64,000 nt of DNA. Origin: Moringa oleifera (taxonomy: Eukaryota; Streptophyta; Magnoliopsida; Brassicales; Moringaceae). The position numbers were made by a program, and so were the translations under genes. The notes under the pieces were generated by a model. It was not told where the DNA came from, ran no database searches, and saw only the letters and a list, made by a program, of their open reading frames with translations. The stretch lies in assembly GCA_021397835.1 (NCBI GenBank), contig JAJFZO010000659.1:496501-560500 (forward strand). The letters are read 5' to 3'. Shown here piece after piece: positions 26,470-37,925 of the stretch (its first letter is position 1; every line of letters starts with the position of its first letter).

Positions 26470-27079
26470 TGACGATCAAAGTTTCGATCGAGGAAACCCT
26501 TAACATGAGGAAAAATTACACCACTAACCTTTTCAGGTACAATTGGCTACCATTTTAAAAATAAAGCTTAACTACTTTTTGAAACAAAAAAAAAAAAAAA
26601 GAGAGAGATTTCAAGTCTAAGAGTTGGTTATGCTTGGAGAAGGATTAGTACCCCTAAGATGCCCATAAATAAACCAATTTGATTTCTTGCTTTGAAAAAT
26701 AATTTTGAAGGTTTTTTTCAAAATACTCAAAACTTCGTACTTACTGCATCTTGATGTACCAAAAAATTTCTTATAGAAAGGAAAGGGCAATTTACACTTG
26801 CTTGCCCCCATTTTTCTTTAAAATAAGGGTTAAAACTATATATATAATATTTCTTATCATGACATATTTAATAAAAAGGAATTTTTTATAAGAGTATTTC
26901 TTCAACATTATACATCTATAAGCATTGAATAGTTTTAAAATAGATAACATAACAAAGATCTATAATATCTTTAACTCAAGTAACTTTATTAAAAAAAATT
27001 ATAGTAAGTTCAGAGAGATAACTCTTAGACCTTTTTAAATCTCCCACTCTTTATATCGATTTCCTCAATTTCTTTAATT
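26470..27079 (-). repeat. 5' LTR of the Tat/Ogre element (detectable part)
   Basis: Partner of 12022-12616. Its inner end is fixed by the primer-binding site at 26446-26465. The outer end of the homology falls near 27079, where the sequence changes abruptly; the LTR may have been truncated there. Confidence 0.75.
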
Positions 27080-28059
27080 GAAAGTCTTCATTGAGGTTTA
27101 TACTTCACATGACTCATCGGATTTCGTGCTTCATACCAATCATTATGACTTAACTTATCCAGCCTTACTGTAGATGACTCATCGAGATTTGGCAAGCTAG
27201 ATGATATATCGAGTTTTGCTTCCTTAGGCTTTGCTTCATCGAGTTTGAAGTTAAAGTTTATATTTGGATCCATTCAATGAAGTTTAAATCAATTCTTTGG
27301 GTTATTCACATTAGGATTCTTGGTCCAGTTGACTTATCAAGATTCATTTACATTAAACTCTACCTTTTTAAGAGTCTTTTATCATTGGGATTAGAGTTTC
27401 AAACACTTTAGATTCTTCTATCACCAATACTAAGCTCAGGTCAGGTGTTAGATTATTTCATTGAGTTCTTCTCATCTAAAATTGATCCAAGGCACTTATT
27501 GTCAGGTTATGATTGGGAAGTTAGCAAATTGCTATGTTATCAAAGATCATTCCAGTCATTTTAAGCACAAGTTGAGGATGGATCAAACAAGAATTTCATT
27601 AATTGAAAAAGTTTGTACATTTAGAAAGAAAAACATAACAAAAAAATTACAGCGTAAGCTTGTGGTCCAGCCTCAACTTCAACCATATCAGACACTAGAG
27701 TAGCTTTAAGAGTAAGGCCTTCCAGCACTAGTAGTTGGTTCAGGGTTTTATATCTACCTCTCATTGGGATGTGCACCCACTTCAGGTAGAGTACTTAGCC
27801 CAAAGATTGTTGGTTCAACATCTAGATTTGGATTTAAAAGATGAAAGGAAAGTTTTATTTTAAGACCTAAGCACAATGCATCTTTGGCTAATCGGGAGGT
27901 TTTATCGAACCTAAAGACTTTGTACAAGATCCTAGTAGTTGTAATTACAGTTATCCTACATTTCCTATGTGATCCCTAAAGTTGTCAATACCTTTCTAAT
28001 CATAGAGGGACTAGAAAACCAATATCAAGTCGAGGTTAACCTTTTTTGTTTAGGCTTTT
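27080..28059. other. Region between the Tat 5' LTR and a downstream pseudogene
   Basis: On the minus strand 27273-27088 is open (61 codons) and ends NPMSHVKYKPQ; it could be the tail of the pseudogene starting at 28432, as it lies in the same direction. An overlapping-strand frame at 27461-27703 shows no known domain. Otherwise unremarkable AT-rich sequence. Confidence 0.35.
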
Positions 28060-28432
28060 TTAGAAGGCTTGCTCCACGATTTCAAAATAGTGAAATTCAA
28101 ATTTTAAAATTTTGTCATTCTTATTAAACTTTAAGTTAAAAGGCTTGCATTTTGGATACAAAGGCAGGCGTACAACACCAAGAGTCAGGCCTGAGTTAGG
28201 AAGGTAAGATTGTGAACTAATGGCAAATGTTTTAGAAGAAAGGATGAATGGGAAGGTCTTGCCTTCCCTTGAGGCATTCCGTAAAGACCATAACATAGCC
28301 TTCACAAAGGGTCCATGGTAGGTCAAAAGAAGAAAGAAGCTTGAGTTCTACATATTTGGGAATGGAGAAATTACTCCGAACCCATTCCAAATCCTCAAGG
28401 GTGTAAGTGGAAGGATTTAGGTTTCTTACCAT
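28060..28432 (-). pseudogene. Broken plant transposon-type protein (Transposase_28-like N-terminus)
   Basis: From ATG 28432 the minus strand reads MVRNLNPSTYTLEDLEWV.. then LCEGYVMVFTECLKGRQDL and PIHPFF. After a frameshift near 28240 it continues SSKTFAISSQSYLPNSGLTL. The order 'start, then P..CEG...F...L..G..LP.HPFF....AISQLxPNSW' resembles the putative gypsy-type transposon domain (PF04195) found in extra ORFs of Tat-lineage retrotransposons. It stops at 28060. A promoter-like leader with an apparent small intron lies upstream. The family call is from memory and moderate; the frame break is seen directly. Confidence 0.5.
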
Positions 28433-28600
28433 TTTCCTAGAACTGAAAATGAAAACAAAAAAAAAGGTAAAGACTCACCTAATGCGATGAATTGCAAAGA
28501 CAAAGACGGAGAGCTCTGAGTTTGTTGAGAGAGGATCTAAAGGCTTTTATTTGCAAAAAGTGGAGTGGAAAAAGGAAAAGAATTTTTTGATACCCATTTA
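28433..28600 (-). promoter_or_regulatory. Promoter-like leader with short intron before the 28432 ORF
   Basis: The minus strand has TTTGCAAATAAAAGCC (about 28553-28538) and TATTTAAATGGG (about 28606-28595) as TATA-like candidates. A CT-rich leader follows, then a donor-like TTAG|GTGAGTCTTT near 28480 and an acceptor-like TTTTCAG near 28441, just before AAAATGG. This looks like a gene leader with a short intron of about 40 bases, which would be very small for a plant; the splice call is tentative. Confidence 0.35.
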
Positions 28601-29689
28601 AATAAAATAATCATTCGTTGGGATAACCAAGGGGTAATACATAACATGTGACCATTTTACATCCTTAGGTCGTAAGGCAAATCGTTAACTGGCCCCTATA
28701 TAATAAACGTGTTAGAAAAGACTTTTCAAAACAACTTAGTGAAATATTGATTAGGCACCAGCGAAATGATTTTCTTAGCCTACCGCCATCCCAATCACTC
28801 TTCGAGTTGACTTACATCTTTCTCGACCTTAGTCAAACCACTGATTACTTATCCGGCCACTTAATAGGACCCCAGACTTGGGCATATCCCTAATCACTCA
28901 TGGGTTATCTGTAACGTCAAAATCCTAACTTGGGAGGTCTCGAGTTACACCAAGTCGTCAACAGTAAAATGCATGATACATTATTTTGAAAAAAATTTAC
29001 AGCTTTTTAAAGGCTATCTAGAACATTTCAAATTCAAGAAAAAGGTGAATGATACAAGAACCATGCATATGCTTATTTAAGATTCGTAGCGTGCGCCCAC
29101 CATTTGTGCCAAGGCCACACCTATAAATACTAGTTCGATTGAAGGAGGAAGGATGAAGTTTTTGTTTTTTTTTTGTTTTTTTAAGCTAAGAAAGTTTAGG
29201 CTACCTATAAAAAGGTTGAGAAAGGGTCAACATGGTAGGAGACCAAGTGATAGCCCCTCAAACTTGTACCTTGGAACTGGCAGCTATATCCCTCATCCTC
29301 GATGCCCAATAAAAAGAACGAGGTTAAGAGATCGATATCAATAGGTTTGTCCATAATAGGGATAGATAAGCATATCATCTAACAAGAGCAAGGCAATAAG
29401 GAATATGATAAAGGCACCTTCAACGCAAGCTAAAAAGAGATATCCTAGGCAATCCATCCTTGAGCCATTTATTCATTAGCCAAAACTTTGCTTACTTGTT
29501 TACTAACTTGAGTGTCAAATGGTACCTCAGTCGCACAGCGACACCCTTGACTGTGCTTTCATCTTGCAAATCCCTGCATTTTACATTCCACATGGAGATT
29601 CCCATTCACATGTTACAATCCTAACACACACTGCATTTCAACAACATCGGTTTATACGGGAAACTTAATCTATGATCTGTATTGGTATT
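28601..29689. other. Intergenic or transposon-derived sequence, no gene seen
   Basis: Less AT-rich than its surroundings. Contains a plus-strand open frame at 29153-29344 rich in Arg and Pro without a known domain. Could be the upstream part of the element that carries the 28432 ORF. Nothing else is supported. Confidence 0.3.
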
Positions 29690-30720
29690 TTAATATTTAA
29701 TTATATTGATATTTTAATTTTCAATATGGGTATATTAATTTTCCATGTGTGTATGGGTATATTAATTTTCAACGTATATATATAAGTATATGGGTATCTT
29801 AATGTTTACTATATATATAAGTATCTTAGTTTTCATTATGTATGGGTATATTAGTTAGATATCAATTAAGTAATTAGATATTAATTTTGAATTTAGTTAT
29901 CAATTAACAAATTAAGTTAATTAATTAATTAGACTGTAACTAATAAATTTGAGTTAAGTTAGATGTTAATTAGATAATTAATTAGTTGTTTCTTAATTAA
30001 TTTGATGTTAGTTAGATAATTAATGAATTAGATGTTTCTTAATTAATTAGATATGAGTTAGATATTAATTAGATGTTAATTAGATAAATAATTATTTAGA
30101 TTACAATTAAATATTATTCACATGATAATTAGAAGTCAATTAAGTATTTAAATGGCAATTAATTAAGTAGTTGTTAATTAATTAAGCAAGTGTTCATTAA
30201 CTAATTAAATTTTAATTAATTATTTATTTGTTAATTAAATAGTTAGATGGTAATTAAATATTAATTTGGTATTTGTTTGTTAATCAAGTAATAATATGTT
30301 AATTAATAAATTAGATTATAATTAGTAATTTGAGTCTAGTGAAATGTTAATTAGATAATTAATCAATTAGATGTTAATTAATTAATTAGATATGAGACAG
30401 ATGTTAAGTGGATTTTAATTAGATATTCATGAAGTAATTAGATATCAACTAGATGTCATTTAAATAGTAATTAGAAGTTTTTAATTAAGTATTTACATGT
30501 TAATTAATTAAGTGTTAATTAATTAATTAGATTTTAGTTAATTATGTATATGTTAGTTAGATTTTAATTATATAAATAATTAATAAGATGTACATGAGCT
30601 AGATGTTAGTTAAAAATTTAGTTTATTAATAATCAATTAATTAATTTATTAGATTTTAATTAATTTGTTAGATGATCATAGATGTATAACAATCATACCA
30701 AAATTTTAATTTAGTTAACA
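29690..30720. repeat. TTAATTAG-rich degenerate repeat field
   Basis: About 1 kb built from variants of GATGTTAATTAGATAATTAATTAG and AGTTAATTAATTA. The units have no single strict period, but ATTAATTAGATGTTAATTA-type blocks recur dozens of times. Preceded by three copies of a GTATGGGTATATTAATTTTC motif (29740-29790). A shorter patch of the same kind lies at 38750-38900. Confidence 0.75.
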
Positions 30721-31812
30721 AAAAATTATATTGTTAATCTTTATTAACATATCTTACATTATTTAACATAATTACTTGGACATAAATTTTAAACAATTGT
30801 CGTACCTACATTTGGTAAATAACTAAAAACACTAAACCCTAACCAGGTATTGTTATCGGTTGTGTTTTTAAGTAGTATTTCAGTACATGATCATGTCATT
30901 TTTTGACTACAAAGATGCTTCAATTAAATTCAAGTAGGACAAGCGCATTTCATTGTCAATTTGTATAGTCATCTTCACGTACTAATGGAATATTTATTGG
31001 TTTCATTAAAAAGGCTATTAACAATAATGAATTCACTTTATGTAATTTATAATATTAGTTAGTGATTTAATTAGATAATTATCACTACGGGACCCAACGA
31101 CAGACCAAGTACTCCTCTGAAAGTGAGAAAAAAAATTCTATCTTTGGTTTATTTTGAATAAGATAGATATGTATGGCTTCTATCTCATTCTTAAAAAGAA
31201 TTATCATTAAAGAAAACTTATATAAGCAACCAGTTCATGAAAATTTATGTAGTACCTTCCTTACAATTAGTCCACGAAATACAATCAAAGAATAAAAAGA
31301 GAGGAATTCGCAAATCAAAATAAAGTGATTGCTTATACAAGCTTACCTTTCGTAATGAGAACACCATTTTAAGAATAATGCCAATTGGAGATCATCCAAG
31401 AGGTAACTATACATAATTAATTATTGATGATCATTAAATAAGATAAACAAGTCTATCTAAATGAGTTTGCTAGTTCGTGAAGAACTATTCTTTTTTTTAA
31501 GGAGAATCCAGAGTACACAGTTAACTCTTCAAGGGCTTACTATGATAAGAAATTTATCCTATTCGAGCGATGTTACATGGTAAATATATCTTATTTACAA
31601 GAGATTACTTTTAAACATTTAAGTAGCAAAACAATCAAATTAACTACACATATTATTTATTAAACAACAAGTGCAACATTTTCTAACATAATATAATATA
31701 TAACATTGGTAATATATTTCATAATTATAGTAATTTTTACTGCCCATGTACATATAAATTCATAGCATATTATCGAACATAATTAATATTTGCAACATGT
31801 AATTATCATTAT
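30721..31812. other. AT-rich intergenic sequence, no gene seen
   Basis: No open frame of note and no recognisable repeat family. Confidence 0.4.
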
Positions 31813-32131
31813 TGATGTAGTACACATTAACATAGTGTCCTATTTCGGTTAATGTCCTATTTTGATTAGATATATTAGTTTTCCATTTAATCAGTTTCCT
31901 ATTCTCTCAAGTTTCCCACTTAGTTAGTTTCCTATTTTCCTATTTCTAGTTTTCCTATTCTTTCTACATTTTCTATTCTTAGTTTACTTCTTCGTATTAT
32001 TTAAAGATTTATTGTAATAGTTGAAGGGAATTTAATACAATTTATCAAATATGCTTCTAAAAGTTTAACCTTTGGGTTTGTTCTTTAATTTTATCTCGCT
32101 TCTCTTTCAAAGCAAACCTTTCGCTACACCA
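31813..32131 (+). repeat. 5' LTR of the non-autonomous element
   Basis: 319 bases, TGATGTAGTACACATTAACA at the start and GCTACACCA at the end. Contains repeated TAGTTTCCTATT-like blocks. Same length as its partner at 33151-33469. Confidence 0.92.
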
Positions 32132-32144
32132 GATTGGTATTACA
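32132..32144 (+). other. Primer-binding site (tRNA-Met type)
   Basis: GATTGGTATTACAGC directly after the LTR resembles the common plant site TGGTATCAGAGC, with two changes. Confidence 0.6.
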
Positions 32145-32189
32145 GCAAGGATTTTTACCTTGTTTTGATGGTTGACGATGGTTTTAGCG

Positions 32190-33110
32190 GGATAAAAGCC
32201 ATCGACAATGAATGGTGGTTAGATAGGATTGAGCAACGACTTGATGGAATCGAAGAAACCTTTCGCAAGCTCATGCAAATGATGACTACAATGACTATGG
32301 AAGGAAGACGTGATTCGATGGAGCAAAGATCAAATCAGTATGACAACATAAAGAATGATGGCCAACAAGACCTAACTCGACTTGATGGGATCGAAGAAAC
32401 CTTTCATAAGCTCATGCAGATGATAATTGCAATGACTATGGAAGGAAGACGTGATTTGATGGAGCAAACCAAATCAGCATGACAACATAGAGATGATGGC
32501 CAACAAAACGTAAGTCGTGCATAATTTATTCCAAAGAATTCTAGGGTAGCAAATCATGTGCATTTGCAATCTAGATAATGGCAAAAATGACGAGCTCCCA
32601 TATGACAGTGTGATGGTGAGTTCAAAGTTAGAGATGTCATTCCATGAGGGGTAGCTAATGCTTTTAATGTCCGAGGTGACTAGTTTCCACCTTTTCGAGA
32701 CGGTGATTTTTTATGTCAAGGTTCGAAGAATTTTCAACTAAAGCAGCCACAAAGATTGGATTATTCATTTGAAAAAGAAGAAGATTTTAGTTTTAAGGAT
32801 AAAAATCAGGACCCACACACTCAAGAATTTAAGGTGAAGATGGATTTACCAAATTTCATTGATCGATTAAACATTGAAGATTTTCTTAATTAGGTAAGAA
32901 CTGTTGAAAAATTTTTTGCTTATTTAAATATTTAAGAAGAAAATCAAGTGAAGCTCGTGGCATATAAGTTGAAAGGCAAAGCCTTTGCTTAGTGGGAACA
33001 ACTTCAGTATAATCATCAACATCAAAGAAAGCAGCGCGTTCGCACTTGGCCCAAGATGATGCAATTACTACAAAAGCGATTCCTCCCCCGGATGAGTTTT
33101 CTTCGTAGCC
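32190..33110 (+). pseudogene. Gag fragment of the non-autonomous element
   Basis: 32190-32480 reads a leader with an internal repeat: RLDGIEETFRKLMQMM..TMEGRRDSMEQ followed about 130 bases later by RLDGIEETFHKLMQMI..TMEGRRDLMEQ. At 32840-33110 the frame reads MDLPNFIDRLNIEDFLN, then VKLVAYKLKGKAFA, then KQRVRTWPKMMQLLQKRFLPP, the conserved gag core of Ty3-gypsy elements. Stops interrupt it (after DFLN and in the FA-WE box). Everything after FLPPD, including protease and pol, has been deleted up to the polypurine tract. Confidence 0.8.
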
Positions 33111-33150
33111 ATAAAACTCGAGGGTGAGTTTTCTTCGAAGTGGAAGGGAT

Positions 33151-33469
33151 TGATGTAGTACACATTAACATAGTGTCCTATTTCGGTTAATGTCCTATTT
33201 TGATTAGATATCTTAGTTTCCCATTTAGTTAGTTTCTTATACTTTCAAGTTTCCCATTTAGTTAGTTTCCTATTTTTCTATTTCTAGTTTTCCTATTCTT
33301 TCTACATTTTCTATTCTTAGTTTACTTCTTCGTATTGTTTAAAAACTTATTGTAATATTTAGAGGGAATTCAATATGATTTATCAAATATTCTTTGAAAA
33401 GTTTAACTTTCGGGTTTGTTCTTTACTTTTATTCCACTTCTCTTTCAAAGCAAACATTCTGCTGCACTA
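33151..33469 (+). repeat. 3' LTR of the non-autonomous element
   Basis: Same limits and length as the 5' LTR. Its end is fixed by the ATTAT duplication that follows. Confidence 0.92.
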
Positions 33470-33474
33470 ATTAT

Positions 33475-36229
33475 TTACATAAATAAAAAATAAAAACAAA
33501 TTTAAACATTAAAAATTAATAAAAATTTCATAATATTCATTTTAGTGAAAATACCATTTACCAAGGTTTTACAATTAATACAATAATATGAAAATTAATT
33601 CATATTTATAATCAATAATAGTTAATTTATTTCTTGTAAATATATATTAAAAACTATCTAATCATAAAATCTCAATAAGCAATTAATATTAATGTTATTG
33701 TAAAATATGACATTACATTTATGCAATTAGTAGAATAATAGCCAGTTTATGTCAAACATACGATGAATAACTATTAGTATATTAAATATTAAATAATAAT
33801 ACATTATAATTAAAAATTAATATAAATTTTACTGAAAAATATTGTATTACATTTATATAAATATCAAAATAATAGTAAAAATATTTAAGGTTTACAATAC
33901 ATAATTATTTTTATTTTTATTAGAAAATGACTTAATGTATATGTTAAGTGATAAAAGAATAACGAATTTACAATACATAATTATTTTTATTTTTATTACT
34001 TATTTTGATTTTAAACACAATTCTATATATATTTTCCATCATTCTTTTCCAAAATGAAACATGAAACATCATCTTTTTTTAACATTCTATATAAACAACC
34101 CAATGTTATTCTCTTCCCTTGTACTTTTTCAATAGCCACATTGCTATTAATACTTGAAGTTTCTTAGTAACTTCAAATCATTAACAATAATCTTTCTCAT
34201 AAGTGCATCAAAGCAATAACTTCTGTGAAAATTTTAGTCTACAACAATTACTCTTTTATAGTTAACAAGCATTCTATAACAAAGTAGAATTCATATGACT
34301 TGAGTCTCCAATAAACTTTCTTAGTTAACAAGAGCAAGAACTCAAAATTCTATAACGTTGTAATGAATTCATATAGTTGTGTATCCTTATTGATTATTCT
34401 CTTCATTATTTATTACATGTCACTTCTATGTGTTCCATTAGTGCTTTAGGCTTTTGAACTATACGAGATTCATAGTACCAATGAGGAGATATCAATACAT
34501 GAAGCTGACACTACAAAGAGGTGAAGCCGGTGTTTGATCAATGACATTCACGAACAACTAAAATTGCCTTGATTTTACAGAAAAAGTTACATCGATGGCT
34601 TTATAGATCTCTTGGCACAATACCTTCTTTTGGTTTCTAACAAAGTTTCAATTGCGTAAAAATTTTTATTTACAAGATATAAATAACCTATCACTAAGAC
34701 CGCAAAATTTAAATGATCAAATAAGCCGCTAGGATTTAACTGGTTGTAAAATTGTAAAGAGTTTCAAAAGTTTTGATTATTCCAATCCAACAACCACGAT
34801 TTACAAATTAAAGATAAAGGTAAGTTAGTTCTACTTCAATATGGAAAACAAAACTGCAAAGAAAAACAACAAAAAAATCAACTAACAAGCAATTATTTTT
34901 TTCTCAAAAAATAGATATGATAGTCTAACTATTCGAACTTTAAATATAACACAAAATAAACCCTGCCAAAAAAAAAAACAAGAACAATGCAATAAAAAAT
35001 AATAATAAGTAAAGTATGTACCCACGAATGGATGGTCGATGTTCCTTTTAACTGAGGCATAGCTCTTCAACTAAATAACCTATAAAACCTGGTTATCTAC
35101 ACTCAATTAACCAAAAGGATGAGTTAAAGGAGATAATTGGTGGCAGCAAAGGAAAGGGGAGAAAAGGAGAGCGCGAGGCGACATTAGAGTTTTTTAAGTT
35201 GCAAAAAAGATATAACATTGCCCAAATGATGTCATATTACATTAAATATGATATCATCTTACTTATTAAAATATGATCAAAAAATTTAGACGGTATTATT
35301 CTTTAAGAATATATCATGAGAATAAAACAAAAAAATTGCCGTTTTGACTTGCAACATAAATCCACAACTAAAATGATGTCGTTTAAAATTATATAGATTC
35401 TTAAAATATATTCTATTATAAATACTGTCAAAATATATATGACATACCATTTTTTATTTAAAAAAATATAAAATTATAACAATTATAGTTTGAAATAAAT
35501 ATTGCAATCGCATCTCAACAAAGCTAAAGTAATAGTTCTGAAGCATAAATATCATTTTCATATGTTTAATTAACATCATCATTATGAATTTATATATATA
35601 AGTTTTATATGTACATATATGAGATTATATATAAAAGATGTTTAATTAATAAGTTATACATAAAAATGTATACATACACATATTACACAAATTTGTTATA
35701 AACTTATATGCATATATAGCAATTATAAACATATATATAATATATACAAAACTTATGTGTATATATTAATTTTGTAGAAATTCATGCATAGTAATCAATA
35801 GAACATGCATTTTTAGTAACCAATAAAATTAATTAACACTTTCACAAACACAACTTGCGTACGTATATATAAAACTTGTACATATACCACATACATGTAC
35901 ATATATAAATACATGCATTAATTACTATATGATATATATGTACATCTACCTTTACTTACTTTAAGGTACATTTATACCATATTATATGTACTATATCATA
36001 TAAACATATAACAGATCATATTATAAGGTATAAAATATACCTTATGATATGTATTATTATAAATAATCTTATATTCTTAACGTATGTTAATTAGAAATTA
36101 ATTAACTAATTATTTTTTATTAGCAAAAAATTAACTAATTAATGAATTACATAACAAATTTTATAAAAATAACATAATTAAAAAATATTGATTTTAAAAT
36201 ATCTACTTTCTACAAAAAATTACTACAAA
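33475..36229. other. Very AT-rich intergenic sequence
   Basis: No gene is supported. 35560-36060 is dense in TATATA/ACATAT runs and contains a short perfect hairpin at 36023-36045 (ATAAGGTATA, three A, TATACCTTAT). A minus-strand frame at 34882-35070 is low-complexity. Confidence 0.4.
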
Positions 36230-37700
36230 TATATCTTTATGAAAAATTATAAATTTTGGCATAATGTTTTTTTTTTTTGTAATAATTCTAACAAAATTTT
36301 CCAAGAGAATTACATATTATAATTTAAATATCATTTTTTAATGATTAAAAAAAAGTGTTACAAATCTTTAAAAAAAAAAATCGAATGGTATACGCCATCA
36401 GATTAATATTTTTTAAAAATTACTATTATTTACTTTCTTACAAAAATTATCGCCATATTTTTTAAAAAAAATTTATTTGGTGAGAATTTTATATATTTGT
36501 CCAAATTTTTTTTTAAAAATAATAATTATTTTTTTCTTAAGAAATTTACCATGATAATTTTTTTTTAAAAAATTATGACAATATCTTCTGTGATAATATT
36601 ACATGTCTATGTAAGATAAAATGAAAAAAAAATTAAACCTTTTTTTATCTCTCATGAATACATCCTCACAATTTTTTCAAAAATAATTCTCACGGTATAT
36701 TCCATGAGAATTGTATAAATTTGTTCGAATTTTTTTTTTAAAGTAATTACTATTTTCTTTTTTATGAAATTTATCATCACAATTTTTTTAAAACAAAAAT
36801 TCTGACGATATTGTCGGTGGGAATGTTACACATTTATATAAAATAAAAAAAATAAACTTTCTTTTCTCTCTCACCAAATATATTGTCACAATTTTTTCCA
36901 AAACAATTCTAATAGTTTTCACGAGAATTTTATATATTTATTTTTAAAATTTTTTAAAAAATAATAATTATTTTTTCTTACTAAATTTATTGTCATAATT
37001 TTTTTTGAATTTTTTTGATGATATCATTTGCAAGAATCTTACACATTTGTATAAGATAAATAAAAAAAGTTAAACATTCTTTCCCTCTAACGAAATATAC
37101 CATGATATTTTTTTCAAAAACAATTCTAATAGTTTATTTCATGATAATTTTATTTATTTATTTCAAAAAAATTTTAAAAATAATTATTATTTCTTTCTTA
37201 CGAAATTTGCTGCTGTAATTATTTTTAAAAATGATTTTAACAGTATTTTTCGCTAGAATGTTGAACATTTATATAAGATAAAATAAAAATAATTAAACAT
37301 TTTTTCTCCCTCATGAAATATATTGTCATAATTTTTTTTTTTAAAAAAGACTATGTATTCCTTGAGAATTTTATATATTTATTTCAAAGTATTTTTTAAA
37401 ATAATTATTATTTTCTTTCTTACAAAATTTATTGTCGTAATTTTAAAAAAATTGATAATATCTTATGCGAGAATGTTACACATTTGTAACAATTTAAATA
37501 TTTATTTCTTTCTCGTGAAATGTACTGTCATAATTTTTTAAAAAACAATTATGATGATTCTTAGGTGAAAATTTTCTATATTTATTTTTAAAAAACTAAA
37601 AATAATTAGTGTTTACTTTCTCACCAAACATCATATGTTTTTCAAAAACCATTCTGGCGGTGTACTTGGTCAATGCAAACCATGAGATTGTATTTATCTT
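36230..37700. repeat. Tandem repeat field, about 110-bp unit in about 215-bp dimers
   Basis: The landmark CTCTCATGAAATATATTGTCATAATTTTT (variants) recurs at about 36649, 36868, 37085, 37308 and 37509, spacing 200-223 bases. A half-way partner TTTCTTACGAAATTTATTGTCATAATTTTT sits between each pair. Each half unit then has ATTCT..CGRTAT..GTGAGAAT and a T-rich stretch, so the basic unit is about 110 bases. Copies differ by many substitutions. It ends near a degenerate CACTA-like terminus at 37907-37925, so it may be the subterminal array of a decayed CACTA transposon. Confidence 0.75.
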
Positions 37701-37906
37701 AACATTATATTTTTAAAAAATAATGAATTAGTTTTTCAAATGAAAATTCCTATGGAAAAATCAATTTGAATAGTTCTCATAGGTTATGTGTTAGAATTAT
37801 TGTAAAAAGATCATTCTTCCAAAACTTTCATTTTTTATCAAAATTTTATGTCAGAATTCAGAAAAATTCTTACAAAATTTGTTTTCGTAATGATTTTTTT
37901 GAGAAA

Positions 37907-37925
37907 ACCAATGTTTTCTTGTAGT
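37907..37925. other. Degenerate CACTA-like terminus
   Basis: CCAATGTTTTCTTGTAGT is the reverse complement of ACTACAAGAAAACATTGG, one base short of the usual CACTACAAGAAAA transposon end. It directly follows the tandem repeat field. The other end was not found. Confidence 0.4.

Larger units (their letters stand above)
12022..27079 (-). mobile_element. Decayed Tat/Ogre-lineage Ty3-gypsy LTR retrotransposon
   Basis: A 15-kb element read on the minus strand. A 0.6-kb direct repeat at 26470-27079 (5' LTR) recurs at 12022-12616 (3' LTR). A primer-binding site lies just inside the 5' LTR. Remnants then follow in the expected order: gag (about 23.6-22.3 kb), protease (about 21.4 kb), reverse transcriptase (20.4-19.1 kb), RNase H (19.0-18.5 kb) and integrase (18.4-17.5 kb). 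After integrase comes an unusually long 5-kb tail with a probable antisense ORF, which suits the Tat lineage. Stops and frameshifts interrupt every domain and the LTRs are strongly diverged, so the insertion is old and inactive. The true LTR length may exceed the detectable homology, because a TATAAATA motif on the minus strand lies near 12820, outside it. Confidence 0.85.
31813..33469 (+). mobile_element. Non-autonomous LTR retrotransposon (gypsy-derived), complete with TSD
   Basis: Two LTRs of 319 bases each (31813-32131 and 33151-33469) begin TGATGTAGTA and end CACCA or CACTA. The 5-base target duplication ATTAT flanks the element at 31808-31812 and 33470-33474. A tRNA-Met-type primer site (TTGGTATTACAGC) follows the first LTR, and the purine-rich GAAGTGGAAGGGAT precedes the second. 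The 1019-base interior has a gag fragment but no pol. Insertion would depend on enzymes from a related full element. About 32 substitutions separate the LTRs by eye, so the insertion is not recent. Confidence 0.92.

Noticed and set aside
31083..31095. CACTACGGGACCC, a CACTA-like start
   Set aside because: No subterminal repeats follow and no matching inverted end was found; five or six bases match easily by chance.
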